NCBI GenBank assembly: GCA_963824935.1
Contig: CAWGRF010000024.1
Span: forward strand, 269,649 to 333,648
Direction of reading: 5' to 3'
Source of the DNA: JACCZX01 sp963824935
Lineage (GTDB): Bacteria > Pseudomonadota > Gammaproteobacteria > Burkholderiales > Burkholderiaceae_F
Length of the DNA: 64,000 bases
The notes below the pieces were generated by a model that saw only the letters and a program-made list of their open reading frames with translations, had not been told where the DNA came from and searched no databases. Positions 43,626-51,347 of this stretch are shown piece by piece (within the stretch, counting starts at the first letter, position 1; the number at the start of each line of letters is the position of its first letter). Both the position numbers and the translations under genes were made by a program.

Positions 43626-43898
43626 TCACATGCGTACGGAAATCCTGTCCAGCGTGCGAAGCGCGCGACGATGACTACTCAACACGCCTCCAAATGCGTC
43701 GGCATCAATGCTATTTGTGCGTGGACCGGAATGCCCACACGCACAAACGCCAGCAACGACCATTGCAACCCAGGAAACCCATATGGGTACGTCGAAGCCT
43801 CCGATCTGCACCGGCCATTGATTCAGAGCCCGCACCGCCTGAAGCACCGCTATCACGCCGAACAGAACGCCTGAAACGACGACATACCTATTCGGCAT
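43626..43898 (-). CDS. small membrane protein, C-terminal end probably frameshifted
   Basis: A short protein beginning MPNRYVVVSGVLFGVIAVLQAVRALNQWPVQIGGFDVPIWVSWVA with two hydrophobic segments (about 5-24 and 38-58), an arrangement I associate with a small widespread inner-membrane family of unknown function. After VVAGVCA the frame departs from the expected hydrophobic end; in the alternative frame it would read AVWAFRSTHK and stop at 43711, giving about 61 residues. One base missing, or two extra in TGTG, would explain this. It lies upstream of the 50-residue gene on the same strand. Confidence 0.6.
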   Translation of the reverse strand: MPNRYVVVSGVLFGVIAVLQAVRALNQWPVQIGGFDVPIWVSWVAMVVAGVCACGHSGPRTNSIDADAFGGVLSSHRRALRTLDRISVRM

Positions 43899-43921
43899 TC
43901 TCGATTCCTCTTATCAGTGCT

Positions 43922-44722
43922 CTATTCAACCGTTGCTTTAGGTGCCACCGAGGCGCCTTCGATGCGGTGCCGAGCGAGCGCCTGGGCGACGAATCCGGAG
44001 GCCTTCATCTCCTCGATGAATTCGCGCAGGTATTTCGCGCCCGCTTCGCGGCCCTTCGGCGTTCCCATCGCCTGATTAATCACCATGAACCGGCCTTCGA
44101 GCATGCGCAATCCGGGAATGCGCCGCGCATCAGCCTCGAGCTGCTGCTTCACGCCGGCGGCGACATCGAGCTTTTGCGCCACGAACATGTCGGTAACAGC
44201 AGGAGACGTCGGCGCGCGAACGATCTTCGCGTGCTTCAGATTGCGCGAGAGAAACAAATCGTAGGCGCTGCCAGCCCCGACAACGACCCGCACGCCGTCG
44301 CGATCGACCTCCGCGTTGCTGCGAATCGGGGAGTCCTGCGAAACCAGGTAGGCGCCTTCGATCAGGACGTAAGGTGCGGTGTAGCTGATGTCGACCGCGC
44401 GCGCCGGATCGATCGCGACATACGCGACGTCCCACGCTCCGGACTTCAGTCCCTCCACGACCTTTCCGGCGGCATCGTAGGTGACGAACTGAACCGGGAC
44501 GCCAAGGCGTCGCGCAAGCTCGCGTGAGAGGTCGACCGAAACGCCGCGCGGCTCGCCGCTGGACGCGTCCTTTGTCGCGAGGATCGGATTCCCGAAGTTG
44601 ATCGCCGCACGCAGTTGGCCCGTTGGCGCAAGTTCAGAACGTGCAGCAGAAGGAACCTCAGACATGGTTGTGCATGATGCGAGCAGGATCAAACCGATAA
44701 ATGCAATCGGGCTCTTGAACAT
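43922..44722 (-). CDS. periplasmic solute-binding protein (family 3), lipoprotein
   Basis: An extracellular solute-binding protein of the amino-acid ABC-transport type, 266 residues. The N-terminus has a hydrophobic signal and the lipobox LLASC. Core family features are GQLRAAINFGNPILA, GVSVDLSRELARRLGVPVQFVTYDAAGKVVEGLKSGAWDVA and RAVDISYTAPYVLIEGAYLV. No permease or ATPase genes are adjacent, so it is an orphan binding protein or signalling component. Ligand unknown. Confidence 0.85.
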   Translation of the reverse strand: MFKSPIAFIGLILLASCTTMSEVPSAARSELAPTGQLRAAINFGNPILATKDASSGEPRGVSVDLSRELARRLGVPVQFVTYDAAGKVVEGLKSGAWDVAYVAIDPARAVDISYTAPYVLIEGAYLVSQDSPIRSNAEVDRDGVRVVVGAGSAYDLFLSRNLKHAKIVRAPTSPAVTDMFVAQKLDVAAGVKQQLEADARRIPGLRMLEGRFMVINQAMGTPKGREAGAKYLREFIEEMKASGFVAQALARHRIEGASVAPKATVE

Positions 44723-44760
44723 GGTTCACCTCCTGACATTGCCTTATCAAGTTACGGTGC

Positions 44761-44967
44761 TCAATGCAGGCTGATTTCGCCATCGAAACTGACCTTCAAC
44801 CTTAACCCAGCGACCTCGAGCGTCATTTTCGCGGGGAAGGACTCCGTACCTGAGATCGCGCGATCCGCGATGGCCTTTGCCACCGTTTGTTCAATTTCAC
44901 GCTGCGAATTGACACCAACCATCTTTAGAAACTTGCGAATACTCAGATTCAATGTTTCTTCATTCAT
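44761..44967 (-). CDS. DUF6494-like small protein
   Basis: A 68-residue protein starting MNEETLNLSIRKFLKMVGVNSQREIEQTVAKA and ending in a hydrophobic strand region (TESFPAKMTLEVAGLRLKVSFDGEISLH). This pattern is what I remember as DUF6494, a small conserved protein of unknown function. I chose the ATG at 44967 because a GGAG motif lies a few bases upstream and because the upstream residues do not match the family. It lies 36 bp downstream of the methyltransferase gene end, on the same strand. Confidence 0.82.
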   Translation of the reverse strand: MNEETLNLSIRKFLKMVGVNSQREIEQTVAKAIADRAISGTESFPAKMTLEVAGLRLKVSFDGEISLH

Positions 44968-45002
44968 TGATGTCTCCAATTCTCTAACGAAGGAAGTTGT
45001 AT

Positions 45003-45806
45003 CTACGGCAGGCATTTCCCGCGCACGGCCCACGCTCGCGCGATCAGCGGAATCGAGCCGTCGCCGGCGATAGGAAGCGTCGCTCGAATCCGATCCCGCA
45101 AGGCGCCGCGGCGTTCTTCGTTGAGCGACATTGCGTACGCCGGCGCGGGCCCTTGACCGCCCAGGAACGGACTCCAGTAGTCATCGAAGTCCCGAAATGT
45201 GGTGGGGACATCGATAGTCTGCGTCTGAACATCGCGCAACCCCGCTTCATTGAACAACGCAACCAAAGCAGTCGGTTGGCAAATCGGAAAGCGAAGTCCC
45301 TCGGCGACTTTGGAAGCATCTGGATCCAATGCCATTGCGGCATCCCAGAAGTAGCCCATCAACTCCATCTTTCCGGCGTAGTCCCAGACGTATGCGGCAA
45401 CCACTCCTCCCGGTCGCATGGCGCGCGCCATTTCCTGCACGGCGAGCAATGGCTTCGGCACGAAGTTAAGCACCAGACCTGAAGCTGCAACGTCAAAGCG
45501 GCCCGATTCCACCGGCAGCGACTGAGCGTCAGCAACTTCAAATGTGACTCTCGGGTCGCTGATGTGCGCCCTTGCATGGTCAACAAAACCGGCCGACGGG
45601 TCGATGCCGGTTACGCTTCGCGGCCGCATCTGCTGCAAGATGACTTCGGTAAGTGCGCCGGTTCCACATCCGACGTCCAACCAATCAAGTTGCGCAGGCG
45701 ACTCAAGCCACTGCAGAAAATCCCTGGCTACGAGCCGGCTCCAACGACCTACATAGGGCTCATAAAGCTTGCCGGCCGCCCAGTGGTCTTTACGCTCCTC
45801 TGGCAT
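45003..45806 (-). CDS. class I SAM-dependent methyltransferase
   Basis: A 267-residue methyltransferase with motif I DWLDVGCGTGALTEVILQQ, the motif II acidic residue in VTGIDPSAGF, and motif IV/V AASGLVLNFVPKPLLAVQEMARAMRPGGVVAAYVWDYAGKMELM. The N-terminus (GKLYEPYVGRWSRLVARDFLQWL) is characteristic of a group of bacterial small-molecule methyltransferases. It lies 33 bp downstream of crcB on the same strand. Substrate unknown. Confidence 0.87.
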   Translation of the reverse strand: MPEERKDHWAAGKLYEPYVGRWSRLVARDFLQWLESPAQLDWLDVGCGTGALTEVILQQMRPRSVTGIDPSAGFVDHARAHISDPRVTFEVADAQSLPVESGRFDVAASGLVLNFVPKPLLAVQEMARAMRPGGVVAAYVWDYAGKMELMGYFWDAAMALDPDASKVAEGLRFPICQPTALVALFNEAGLRDVQTQTIDVPTTFRDFDDYWSPFLGGQGPAPAYAMSLNEERRGALRDRIRATLPIAGDGSIPLIARAWAVRGKCLP

Positions 45807-45839
45807 GACGACATTGTGATCTTGAACGAATTGTCCGGC

Positions 45840-46220
45840 CTAGCGCAGCACGTAAACGATCTTGACGCCAAGCCAAACCGCGACGACGCCAAGCAGCACG
45901 CTTGCGCCAACATACGTAGCCGCAACCCACGGCTCACCGCGCCGTAGAAGAGACAGAGTTTCCAACCCGAACGCCGAGAAAGTGGTGAACCCGCCAAGCA
46001 AGCCGGTAAAGAGCAAGAGTCTGGCCTCCGGGCTAAACAGCTCGTATTTCTCCACCAAGCCTGCAAGTACGCCCGCCACCAGGCAGCCAGCGACATTGAC
46101 CGCAAATGTGCTGAAAGGGAATTTTTCCTGCACGGTCAGGTGCAAAACCCAGCCGCCCAGTTTGTACCGAGCCACCGAGCCAATGAACCCTCCAAGACCT
46201 ACCAGCAGAATGTTTGTCAT
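45840..46220 (-). CDS. crcB: fluoride channel CrcB/FluC
   Basis: Dual-topology dimeric fluoride channel of the inner membrane, exporting fluoride. The 126-residue protein has four membrane segments and the conserved GGFTTFSAFGLET motif around the fluoride pore, with GGFIGSVARY near the start. Its ATG overlaps the stop of a 17-codon ORF upstream (ATGA). No fluoride-riboswitch core was recognised in the 70 bp before the gene. Confidence 0.92.
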   Translation of the reverse strand: MTNILLVGLGGFIGSVARYKLGGWVLHLTVQEKFPFSTFAVNVAGCLVAGVLAGLVEKYELFSPEARLLLFTGLLGGFTTFSAFGLETLSLLRRGEPWVAATYVGASVLLGVVAVWLGVKIVYVLR

Positions 46221-46270
46221 GTGCGATGGATGAGACCGAAATAGATGCGCACGAGCCCGACGAGTCCCAT
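46217..46270 (-). CDS. putative 17-residue ORF coupled to crcB
   Basis: Minimal reading frame MGLVGLVRIYFGLIHRT. It has AAGGAAAG five bases before the ATG, a good ribosome-binding site, while crcB itself has none that is better. Its TGA overlaps the crcB ATG as ATGA. It follows the 2-hydroxyacid dehydrogenase stop by 16 bp. This arrangement suggests translational coupling in the order dehydrogenase, leader ORF, crcB. A leader of this length is too short to identify; it may only deliver ribosomes to crcB. Confidence 0.4.
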   Translation of the reverse strand: MGLVGLVRIYFGLIHRT

Positions 46271-46286
46271 TAGCTTTCCTTAGGCT

Positions 46287-47303
46287 TTAGTCAGTGAAGC
46301 GAACGCCCTGCCGCTGCGCGCGCAGGCGCGGATCGCGCGACTTTACTTGCGCCGGGCGCCCTTCGAGGATTTCGAAGCACCGCTCGAGCGTCTCTTCCTG
46401 CAGCCGCTGCATCGCCTCGCGCGTGAAGAACGTGAGATGGGGAAAGACGATCACATTGTCCATTGCGTACAGCGCGCTCAACGGATGCCCGGCCTTCGCC
46501 AGCGGTTCCTGCGAGTAGACGTCGAGTGCTGCACCCGCGATGCGCCGCTCTTGCAACGCACGCAGCAGCGCGGTCTCGTCGACGATGGCGCCGCGCGATA
46601 CGTTGATCAGAAACGCCGACGGCTTCATCGCCGCGAGCTCGCCCGCGCCGATCAGGCCGCGCGTTGCGGCGTTCAGCACGCAATGGACAGAGACGAAATC
46701 GCTGTCGGCAAGAAGCTCACGCAGCTCGGCGCAACGCTGCACGCCGGCTTGCTCGAAGCGCGCCGCATCCGCGCGCGGATCGAAACCGAGCACGCGCATG
46801 CGGAAGCCCAGGCCCGCCATGCGAGCCACCTTGGCACCGATGCGTCCGAGGCCGACGAGGCCGAGTGTTTTTCCCGCGAGATCGAGCCCCATCCATTGGG
46901 GGGCCGGCCACACCCAGCCCTGTTCGTCCATTGCGCGCTGGATCGGCTTCAGCTTCTTTGCGAGCGCGAGCATCAGCGTCATAGCGCCTTCGGCTACCGT
47001 TTCCTCGGCGTAGTCGGGCACGTTGACTACGGGGATGCCGCGCGCCTTTGCCGCCTCTATGTCGATCGCGTCGATGCCGACGCCGTACTTGACGATGCCC
47101 TTTAGCCGCGGTGCCGATTCAATGGCGCGCGCAGTGACCGGCGTGTAGCACATCAGCAGAAGCTCGGTCTCGTGCAGCGCGCTCGCGAGCCCGTCGTCAC
47201 CGACGCCGTCGGGTAGCAACACAAGCTCGTGTCCGGCCGAACGCAGCGCAGCATCCACACACGGCACTTCAAGCTCGCTGTCCGTGCGGACTATCTTCGC
47301 CAT
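46287..47303 (-). CDS. D-2-hydroxyacid dehydrogenase
   Basis: NAD(P)-dependent dehydrogenase of the D-isomer-specific 2-hydroxyacid family, 338 residues. The Rossmann fingerprint LGLVGLGRIGAKVA, the downstream INVSRGAIVDE signature, and a catalytic His in VIVFPHLTFFT are present; the active-site Arg lies in SVHCVLNAATRGLI to INVSRG. It resembles 3-phosphoglycerate dehydrogenase without an ACT domain, but a true serA is present at 54.3 kb, so a role with glyoxylate, hydroxypyruvate or another 2-oxoacid is likely. It is the first gene of the minus-strand run leading to crcB. Confidence 0.88.
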   Translation of the reverse strand: MAKIVRTDSELEVPCVDAALRSAGHELVLLPDGVGDDGLASALHETELLLMCYTPVTARAIESAPRLKGIVKYGVGIDAIDIEAAKARGIPVVNVPDYAEETVAEGAMTLMLALAKKLKPIQRAMDEQGWVWPAPQWMGLDLAGKTLGLVGLGRIGAKVARMAGLGFRMRVLGFDPRADAARFEQAGVQRCAELRELLADSDFVSVHCVLNAATRGLIGAGELAAMKPSAFLINVSRGAIVDETALLRALQERRIAGAALDVYSQEPLAKAGHPLSALYAMDNVIVFPHLTFFTREAMQRLQEETLERCFEILEGRPAQVKSRDPRLRAQRQGVRFTD

Positions 47304-47869
47304 CGCCCCTCACTTTCTCGCGCGCAATTGCTCTATCGAACAAGCCCGGAAGCGAAAGAGGCCACCGGCGGCGTCGGCAACGGCGCCCCCGACACGGTGA
47401 CGAACCGATTTGGGGCTCGCACACCCGCTCGATCGAAAATTGGCCAGCCTTGCCGACGAACGGATGGCGGTGCAGTCGCCACAACTGTAGATTCTCTGTA
47501 CCATCCCCCGCGTCCCGGGAGCACGCGTTGGTGGGACAGTAGATTCTCCCCGATTGGACCCCAAAACCGTAGATTCTGCGACTGACCACGCTGGTCCGGC
47601 CATGTACTCCCGCTTGACGAGAAAAGGGCGTTTGTCTTTCCTATCCCCAGCATGGAATCGCTCGGGATTTTCAGTTGGCTCGCGCGCGCGCGTGACGTTG
47701 GGTGGCAACGACGTTCCGAGCCATCGGCAAAGCGCAGCGACTACCCCGACGAGGGATTTGATGTGTCGAGTGTCTGGCGCATTTGTCTCGTCAGCGCTCG
47801 AGCTGCAGGCGGGAATCCTCGAGTAGGCGACCTTGTTGAAGTTGGAGCAGCTACGTCCAAGCCATCAAG
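47304..47869. other. 566-bp intergenic stretch with a triple 9-mer repeat
   Basis: No convincing gene lies between the divergent hydroxyacid dehydrogenase and zinc-ribbon gene. The identical 9-mer GTAGATTCT occurs three times on the plus strand, at 47487-47495, 47539-47547 and 47569-47577, with spacings of 52 and 30 bp. Reading frames crossing the region have no recognisable similarity and overlap in several frames. The stretch should contain promoters for both neighbours, but I could not identify -35/-10 boxes with confidence. Confidence 0.55.
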
Positions 47870-48901
47870 ATGTCAGAGATACCGCCTCTCCGGTGCCTGT
47901 TCTGCAATCTCCGCAACGTCGCTAGTGCAAAGTACTGCAATGAGTGTGCCTCGCCCTTGCACCTGCAGCCGTGCAATAAGTGCGGCGCGATCGACAACCG
48001 AACTGCGATAACCTGCTACAAATGCGGCGCGGAATTCAACGTGCCTGCAGCAAAGCGTGCGCGTGTACCGGCGACATCCAAGCGTGCGCGCGTGCCTGCA
48101 GCACGTAAGCGAGCGCCCGCGCCTGCGGCACCCGAACCGGCGGCCGTACCTGCGGCACCCGTACCGGAGTCCCTGCCCGCGTCACCGATACTTGAGCCTC
48201 AGAGTGCGAAGCCAACTTCGAGGGATGGCGGCTTCACCATCGAGCGCGCCTTTCTATCCAAGTCCCCGGCGCAGGTGGTCGGCATGGACAAAACGGTCGC
48301 GCCCGAAGGTGTTCAGTATCCCGTTCTGGCGCTTTCCGCCGTTGAGCCGCGGTCGATGGACGAAACGGTCGAGTCCGAATGGGCTATGGCGGCGACCGCG
48401 TCGCGACGCGCGCGGCGCCTTGCCTATCTGACCTTGTTGCTCGCGGCGACAGCCTTTGGCTATTACTACTACGACGATCGCTCAGCGCAGCGACTCGCCC
48501 AGGGGCAAAGCGTGGGGCAACCGGTCTCAAGCATGTCCGGGAGCCCGATTTCAGCAGGCGCCACTACGGCAAGCGTGGCGACACAGGTGGACGCCACATC
48601 CGCGCCAAGAGACACCGCGCAAGCTGCAACCGGTGCTGAAGAAGTTGAGAAGGCGCCATTGCCTGCTGCAGGGCTTGCCGCGAAACCTCGGACAGATCCG
48701 GAGCCGATGCCCACCAACCGGGCTCCCGACGACTCTGCATCAGTAAGTCGCCGGGCTGCAGTGCTTCAGGCTGTTGGCGCCGCATTCAGCGCGCCGCCGT
48801 CGTCAGTCGACGCCGGTGTGAAGAGCCGTAGGGACCCAACGATATTGAAAGAATGTACGGAAGCGGTCGCAGCGCTTGGGCTCTGCAGTCCAAGTCAGTA
48901 A
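47870..48901 (+). CDS. double zinc-ribbon membrane protein
   Basis: A 343-residue protein of unknown function. The N-terminus holds two zinc ribbons (LRCLFCNLRNVASAKYCNEC, then CNKCGAIDNRTAITCYKCG), followed by an Ala/Pro/Arg-rich linker, a region with a repeated MDxTV motif (GMDKTVAPE and SMDETVESE), one transmembrane helix (about 185-200, LAYLTLLLAATAFGYYYY) and a second low-complexity stretch. It ends with ECTEAVAALGLCSPSQ. The next gene, a TAXI-type binding protein, starts 16 bp downstream and ends in a similar C-x6-LGLC motif, implying a functional pair. Confidence 0.78.
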   Translation: MSEIPPLRCLFCNLRNVASAKYCNECASPLHLQPCNKCGAIDNRTAITCYKCGAEFNVPAAKRARVPATSKRARVPAARKRAPAPAAPEPAAVPAAPVPESLPASPILEPQSAKPTSRDGGFTIERAFLSKSPAQVVGMDKTVAPEGVQYPVLALSAVEPRSMDETVESEWAMAATASRRARRLAYLTLLLAATAFGYYYYDDRSAQRLAQGQSVGQPVSSMSGSPISAGATTASVATQVDATSAPRDTAQAATGAEEVEKAPLPAAGLAAKPRTDPEPMPTNRAPDDSASVSRRAAVLQAVGAAFSAPPSSVDAGVKSRRDPTILKECTEAVAALGLCSPSQ

Positions 48902-48917
48902 ACAATGGAGAAACAGC

Positions 48918-49982
48918 ATGAAAAAAACCGTGTTCGCGCTGCTGATCACAGGCTTGCTGTGCCACGGTGCGGCGGCGATCGCCGCCGCGGAATACAAAAT
49001 CGTGACGGCCTCGGCGCGCGGGACCTATATCCAGATCGGGCGCGATCTCGCCCAGTTTGTTGCTCCCTCGGCCAACATAGAGCTTGAGGCGGTACCTTCG
49101 GCCGGATCAGCAGAGAACGTTCGCCGGCTGCGTTACGAGCCGGGCGTGAAATTCGCGATGGTGCAGTCGGACGTCTATCAGGCCTTTCTCGATATGGCAG
49201 CGAGCGGAAACGCGGAGGCCGGCACCATCATCCGGCCGCTGCGGGTCATCATGCCGCTTTACAACGAGGAGATCCACTTCATCGTGCGAGCCGACTCGGA
49301 CCGAAACTACGTACACGAGATCAAGAATGCGAAGATCAATGCCGGCGAGCTCGGAAGCGGCACAGCGCTTACCTCAGCGACGCTCTACCGTTTGATGTTT
49401 GGTGGACCCATCCCGGACGCAAGCGCGACCTACTTTTCCAACGAGGAGGCGCTGGTCAAGTTGATCACGGACAAGAGCATTGACGTGGTGGCAGTTATAG
49501 CGGGCCAACCCGCCAAACTGCTCGTGGACATGAAGCCAGAGGCCCGTCAACATATCAAGCTGCTCAAGTTCGATCCCAACCATCCGTCCAGCGAATCGGC
49601 GCTCAAGACGTATGTTCCGGCGACGGTACGTGCCCGCAACTATCCAAACCTGCTTGCGGAGGATCTCCCCGCGTTGGCGGTCAAGGCCTTCCTCGTCACG
49701 TACGATTACCAACTGAGGGGCACCGAGCACAACTTGAGACAGTTCGCGCGCTCGCTATGCAAGAACTTCTCGACGCTGCAAGAAAAGGGGCACCCGAAGT
49801 GGCGCGAGGTCGAGCTGGCTCTGCCTGAGCTCGGGCGCGGATGGTTCTACTATGCTCCTACAGCGCGTGAGATCCGTTCCTGCGTAGCTGAAGGCTTGAA
49901 GGAATCATCAGGGCCGGCACAGGCATCACGGCCGGCAAAGGCGTGCTCGCAGCAGGAACGGATACTGGGTCTGTGCAAATAG
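48918..49982 (+). CDS. TAXI family TRAP-type solute-binding protein
   Basis: A periplasmic binding protein of 354 residues with a cleavable signal (MKKTVFALLITGLLCHGAAAIAAA). Core features are VTASARGTYIQIGRDLAQFV, VPSAGSAENVRRLRY, KFAMVQSDVYQAF and NAGELGSGTALTSATLYRLM, typical of TAXI TRAP components. The ATG at 48918 is preceded by ATGGAGAAACAGC, a good ribosome-binding site. No TRAP membrane genes are nearby. The C-terminus ends CSQQERILGLCK, a C-x6-LGLC tail also found on the preceding zinc-ribbon protein; usual TAXI proteins lack it as far as I know. Confidence 0.83.
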   Translation: MKKTVFALLITGLLCHGAAAIAAAEYKIVTASARGTYIQIGRDLAQFVAPSANIELEAVPSAGSAENVRRLRYEPGVKFAMVQSDVYQAFLDMAASGNAEAGTIIRPLRVIMPLYNEEIHFIVRADSDRNYVHEIKNAKINAGELGSGTALTSATLYRLMFGGPIPDASATYFSNEEALVKLITDKSIDVVAVIAGQPAKLLVDMKPEARQHIKLLKFDPNHPSSESALKTYVPATVRARNYPNLLAEDLPALAVKAFLVTYDYQLRGTEHNLRQFARSLCKNFSTLQEKGHPKWREVELALPELGRGWFYYAPTAREIRSCVAEGLKESSGPAQASRPAKACSQQERILGLCK

Positions 49983-50007
49983 ACGCGGGTCCTCAGCAAT
50001 TATTAGT

Positions 50008-50090
50008 GGTTACCGCGCCGTTACTTCGGACCCCGCAGTCTCGGTCGCCTCTTGCTCGGCAGGAATAGACCGCACCGACAGCACGCCGTC
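50008..50090 (-). repeat. diverged copy of the serA 3' end
   Basis: An 83-base stretch matching the true serA end at 54265-54347 at roughly 88 percent by eye, in the same orientation. Read on the minus strand it encodes DGVLSVRSIPAEQEATETAG followed by SEVTAR and a stop, against NGVLSVRSIPVEQEAAETAR and SEVPAR in serA; many differences are synonymous or conservative, so the piece was once coding. It lacks any upstream serA sequence. With the native copy it brackets the block 50.1-54.3 kb. Confidence 0.88.
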
Positions 50091-50155
50091 GCCCGCGGGA
50101 AAAGTCCATCAAGTGTTAATCGCAAAGCTGCCCGCCGTCATCTGCATCACCTTGG

Positions 50156-50560
50156 TTAGACCGCGGGCTCCGCATTCCAGATATCGACGGCGCAACGCCA
50201 TTCCCTATCGGACTCTCGTCGCCAGATGGTGACCGCACGGCCCTTCGTTGTGGCGGGTATGCCGTCAGGCCCATTCATCGTGACGGAGTTCTGGCCAAGC
50301 ATGTAGGCAAGGTTTCCATCCGGTGAGAAGGTGACCTCCGTCGATTTCCAACTGATCTGGAATCCAGGGATCTGCATGCTGCCCTGCACGTAGTGTCGCA
50401 ATGCGGCCTTGCCGATGACCGGCGGCAGACCAGGCGGCAGCACCACCGCATCCTCTGTCCAGTACGAGAGAACGCGTTCAATGTCCCGCCCCTCGGAAGC
50501 TGCCGCCGCCCATTCGGCATCGCGCGCGAGAAGCCGGGTTCGTTCGAGGGACAAGTCCAT
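50156..50560 (-). CDS. SnoaL-like/DUF4440 family protein
   Basis: A 134-residue protein of the NTF2-like alpha+beta barrel fold that includes SnoaL cyclases and DUF4440. Typical features are WAAAASEGRDIERVLSYWTEDAVVLPPG at the start and GQNSVTMNGPDGIPATTKGRAVTIWRRE near the end. I chose the ATG at 50560, where the family-like sequence begins, over an upstream in-frame codon. It follows the 56-residue ORF by 19 bp on the same strand, with AAAGAGAACAC ahead of the ATG. Role unknown: such folds act as cyclases, isomerases or binding proteins. Confidence 0.8.
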   Translation of the reverse strand: MDLSLERTRLLARDAEWAAAASEGRDIERVLSYWTEDAVVLPPGLPPVIGKAALRHYVQGSMQIPGFQISWKSTEVTFSPDGNLAYMLGQNSVTMNGPDGIPATTKGRAVTIWRRESDREWRCAVDIWNAEPAV

Positions 50561-50579
50561 GTTGTGTTCTCTTTCAGGT

Positions 50580-50750
50580 TCACTCGATCGGGATACGCTT
50601 CCCACGCTCGGCAAGGAACGCGAGCACTGCCCGGCTACACGCCTCCGGTGTTCGCTCCACATGTCGTGAGATGCGTTCGAGATCCCAGCGACCCATCAGC
50701 AATTCGTATCCGTCGTCGTCAGCTGCCGTGAAGGTCGAGGAAGCGGTCAT
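50580..50750 (-). CDS. 56-residue ORF coupled to the upstream gene
   Basis: A small reading frame starting MTASSTFTAADDDGYELLMGRW and continuing DLERISRHVERTPEACSRAV to a stop. Its ATG overlaps the stop of the 186-residue gene (ATGA), which supports translational coupling. The first 22 residues resemble the N-terminus of certain SAM methyltransferases, where AADGYELLMGRWSRRLA-type sequence leads into the Rossmann fold; here the sequence changes after GRW and no methyltransferase core follows. It could be a remnant of a deleted methyltransferase or a genuine small protein. Confidence 0.5.
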   Translation of the reverse strand: MTASSTFTAADDDGYELLMGRWDLERISRHVERTPEACSRAVLAFLAERGKRIPIE

Positions 50751-51307
50751 GGTGATCTCTTGTCAGCCACTTTGTCCGTCGCGAATTCACTTTGCTGTGC
50801 GTTCAGTCGAGACTTAGCGGCGGACAGCAGCGCCTTCGAGTACACCTTGTGAAAACCCAGCAAAGCACGAAACCCGGGTCCAAGTGTGAGCCTGCCGGTT
50901 TTGGCGTCCTTAACCGGAATGACTGCCGATCCAAAGTACAAACGCGTTGCTGGGCCGCTGTCGGTTCTCAACGGAGCGACCATCAGCCAGGATCTCGTGC
51001 GCCCTTGAAAGTCGCACATCAGCAACTGATTTTCACATCGCCTCTCAACGTGCCAGGCGGCAAACGCGTCGGTTGCTCCCGAGGCCAATTGTTCAGCTTG
51101 AGCATCCGACGACGGTTTTGATACTGCCCACTTCAAGATCATTCTTTCGAGCTTGAACAAAGGCGTGGTGTAGAAGGCAGTCACAAACTGTTTATGTGAC
51201 ACAGAGCCGACGATATCGGTCGCGTAGCAATCCGTGTAAGCACCATTCGCTCGATAAGTGTCCAACAGCGCATTGTCAGGAAGCGAGCAAGGCTGAATCG
51301 AGGACAA
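50747..51307 (-). CDS. 186-residue conserved hypothetical protein
   Basis: I do not recognise this protein with certainty. It has a conserved-looking middle (AFYTTPLFKLERMILKWAVSKPSSDAQAEQLASG), an internal aromatic and Cys-containing stretch QLLMCDFQGRTRSWLMVAP, then TRLYFGSAVIPV and ALLGFHKVYSKALLSAAKSRL. No signal peptide or clear membrane segment is present. The last codon overlaps the small downstream ORF (ATGA). It belongs to the minus-strand group of the 50-54 kb accessory block. Confidence 0.72.
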   Translation of the reverse strand: MSSIQPCSLPDNALLDTYRANGAYTDCYATDIVGSVSHKQFVTAFYTTPLFKLERMILKWAVSKPSSDAQAEQLASGATDAFAAWHVERRCENQLLMCDFQGRTRSWLMVAPLRTDSGPATRLYFGSAVIPVKDAKTGRLTLGPGFRALLGFHKVYSKALLSAAKSRLNAQQSEFATDKVADKRSP

Positions 51308-51347
51308 GGGTTGCTCCGCTATGACTGTCTGGCGAGGTTGGTCAGGG

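Noticed and set aside
46221..46286. Fluoride riboswitch before crcB
   Set aside because: The conserved GGNGAUGG core and paired regions were not found in the 66 bases between the dehydrogenase and crcB.
47487..47577. CRISPR array from the repeated 9-mers
   Set aside because: Repeats are 9 bp with unequal spacing and no cas genes are near.
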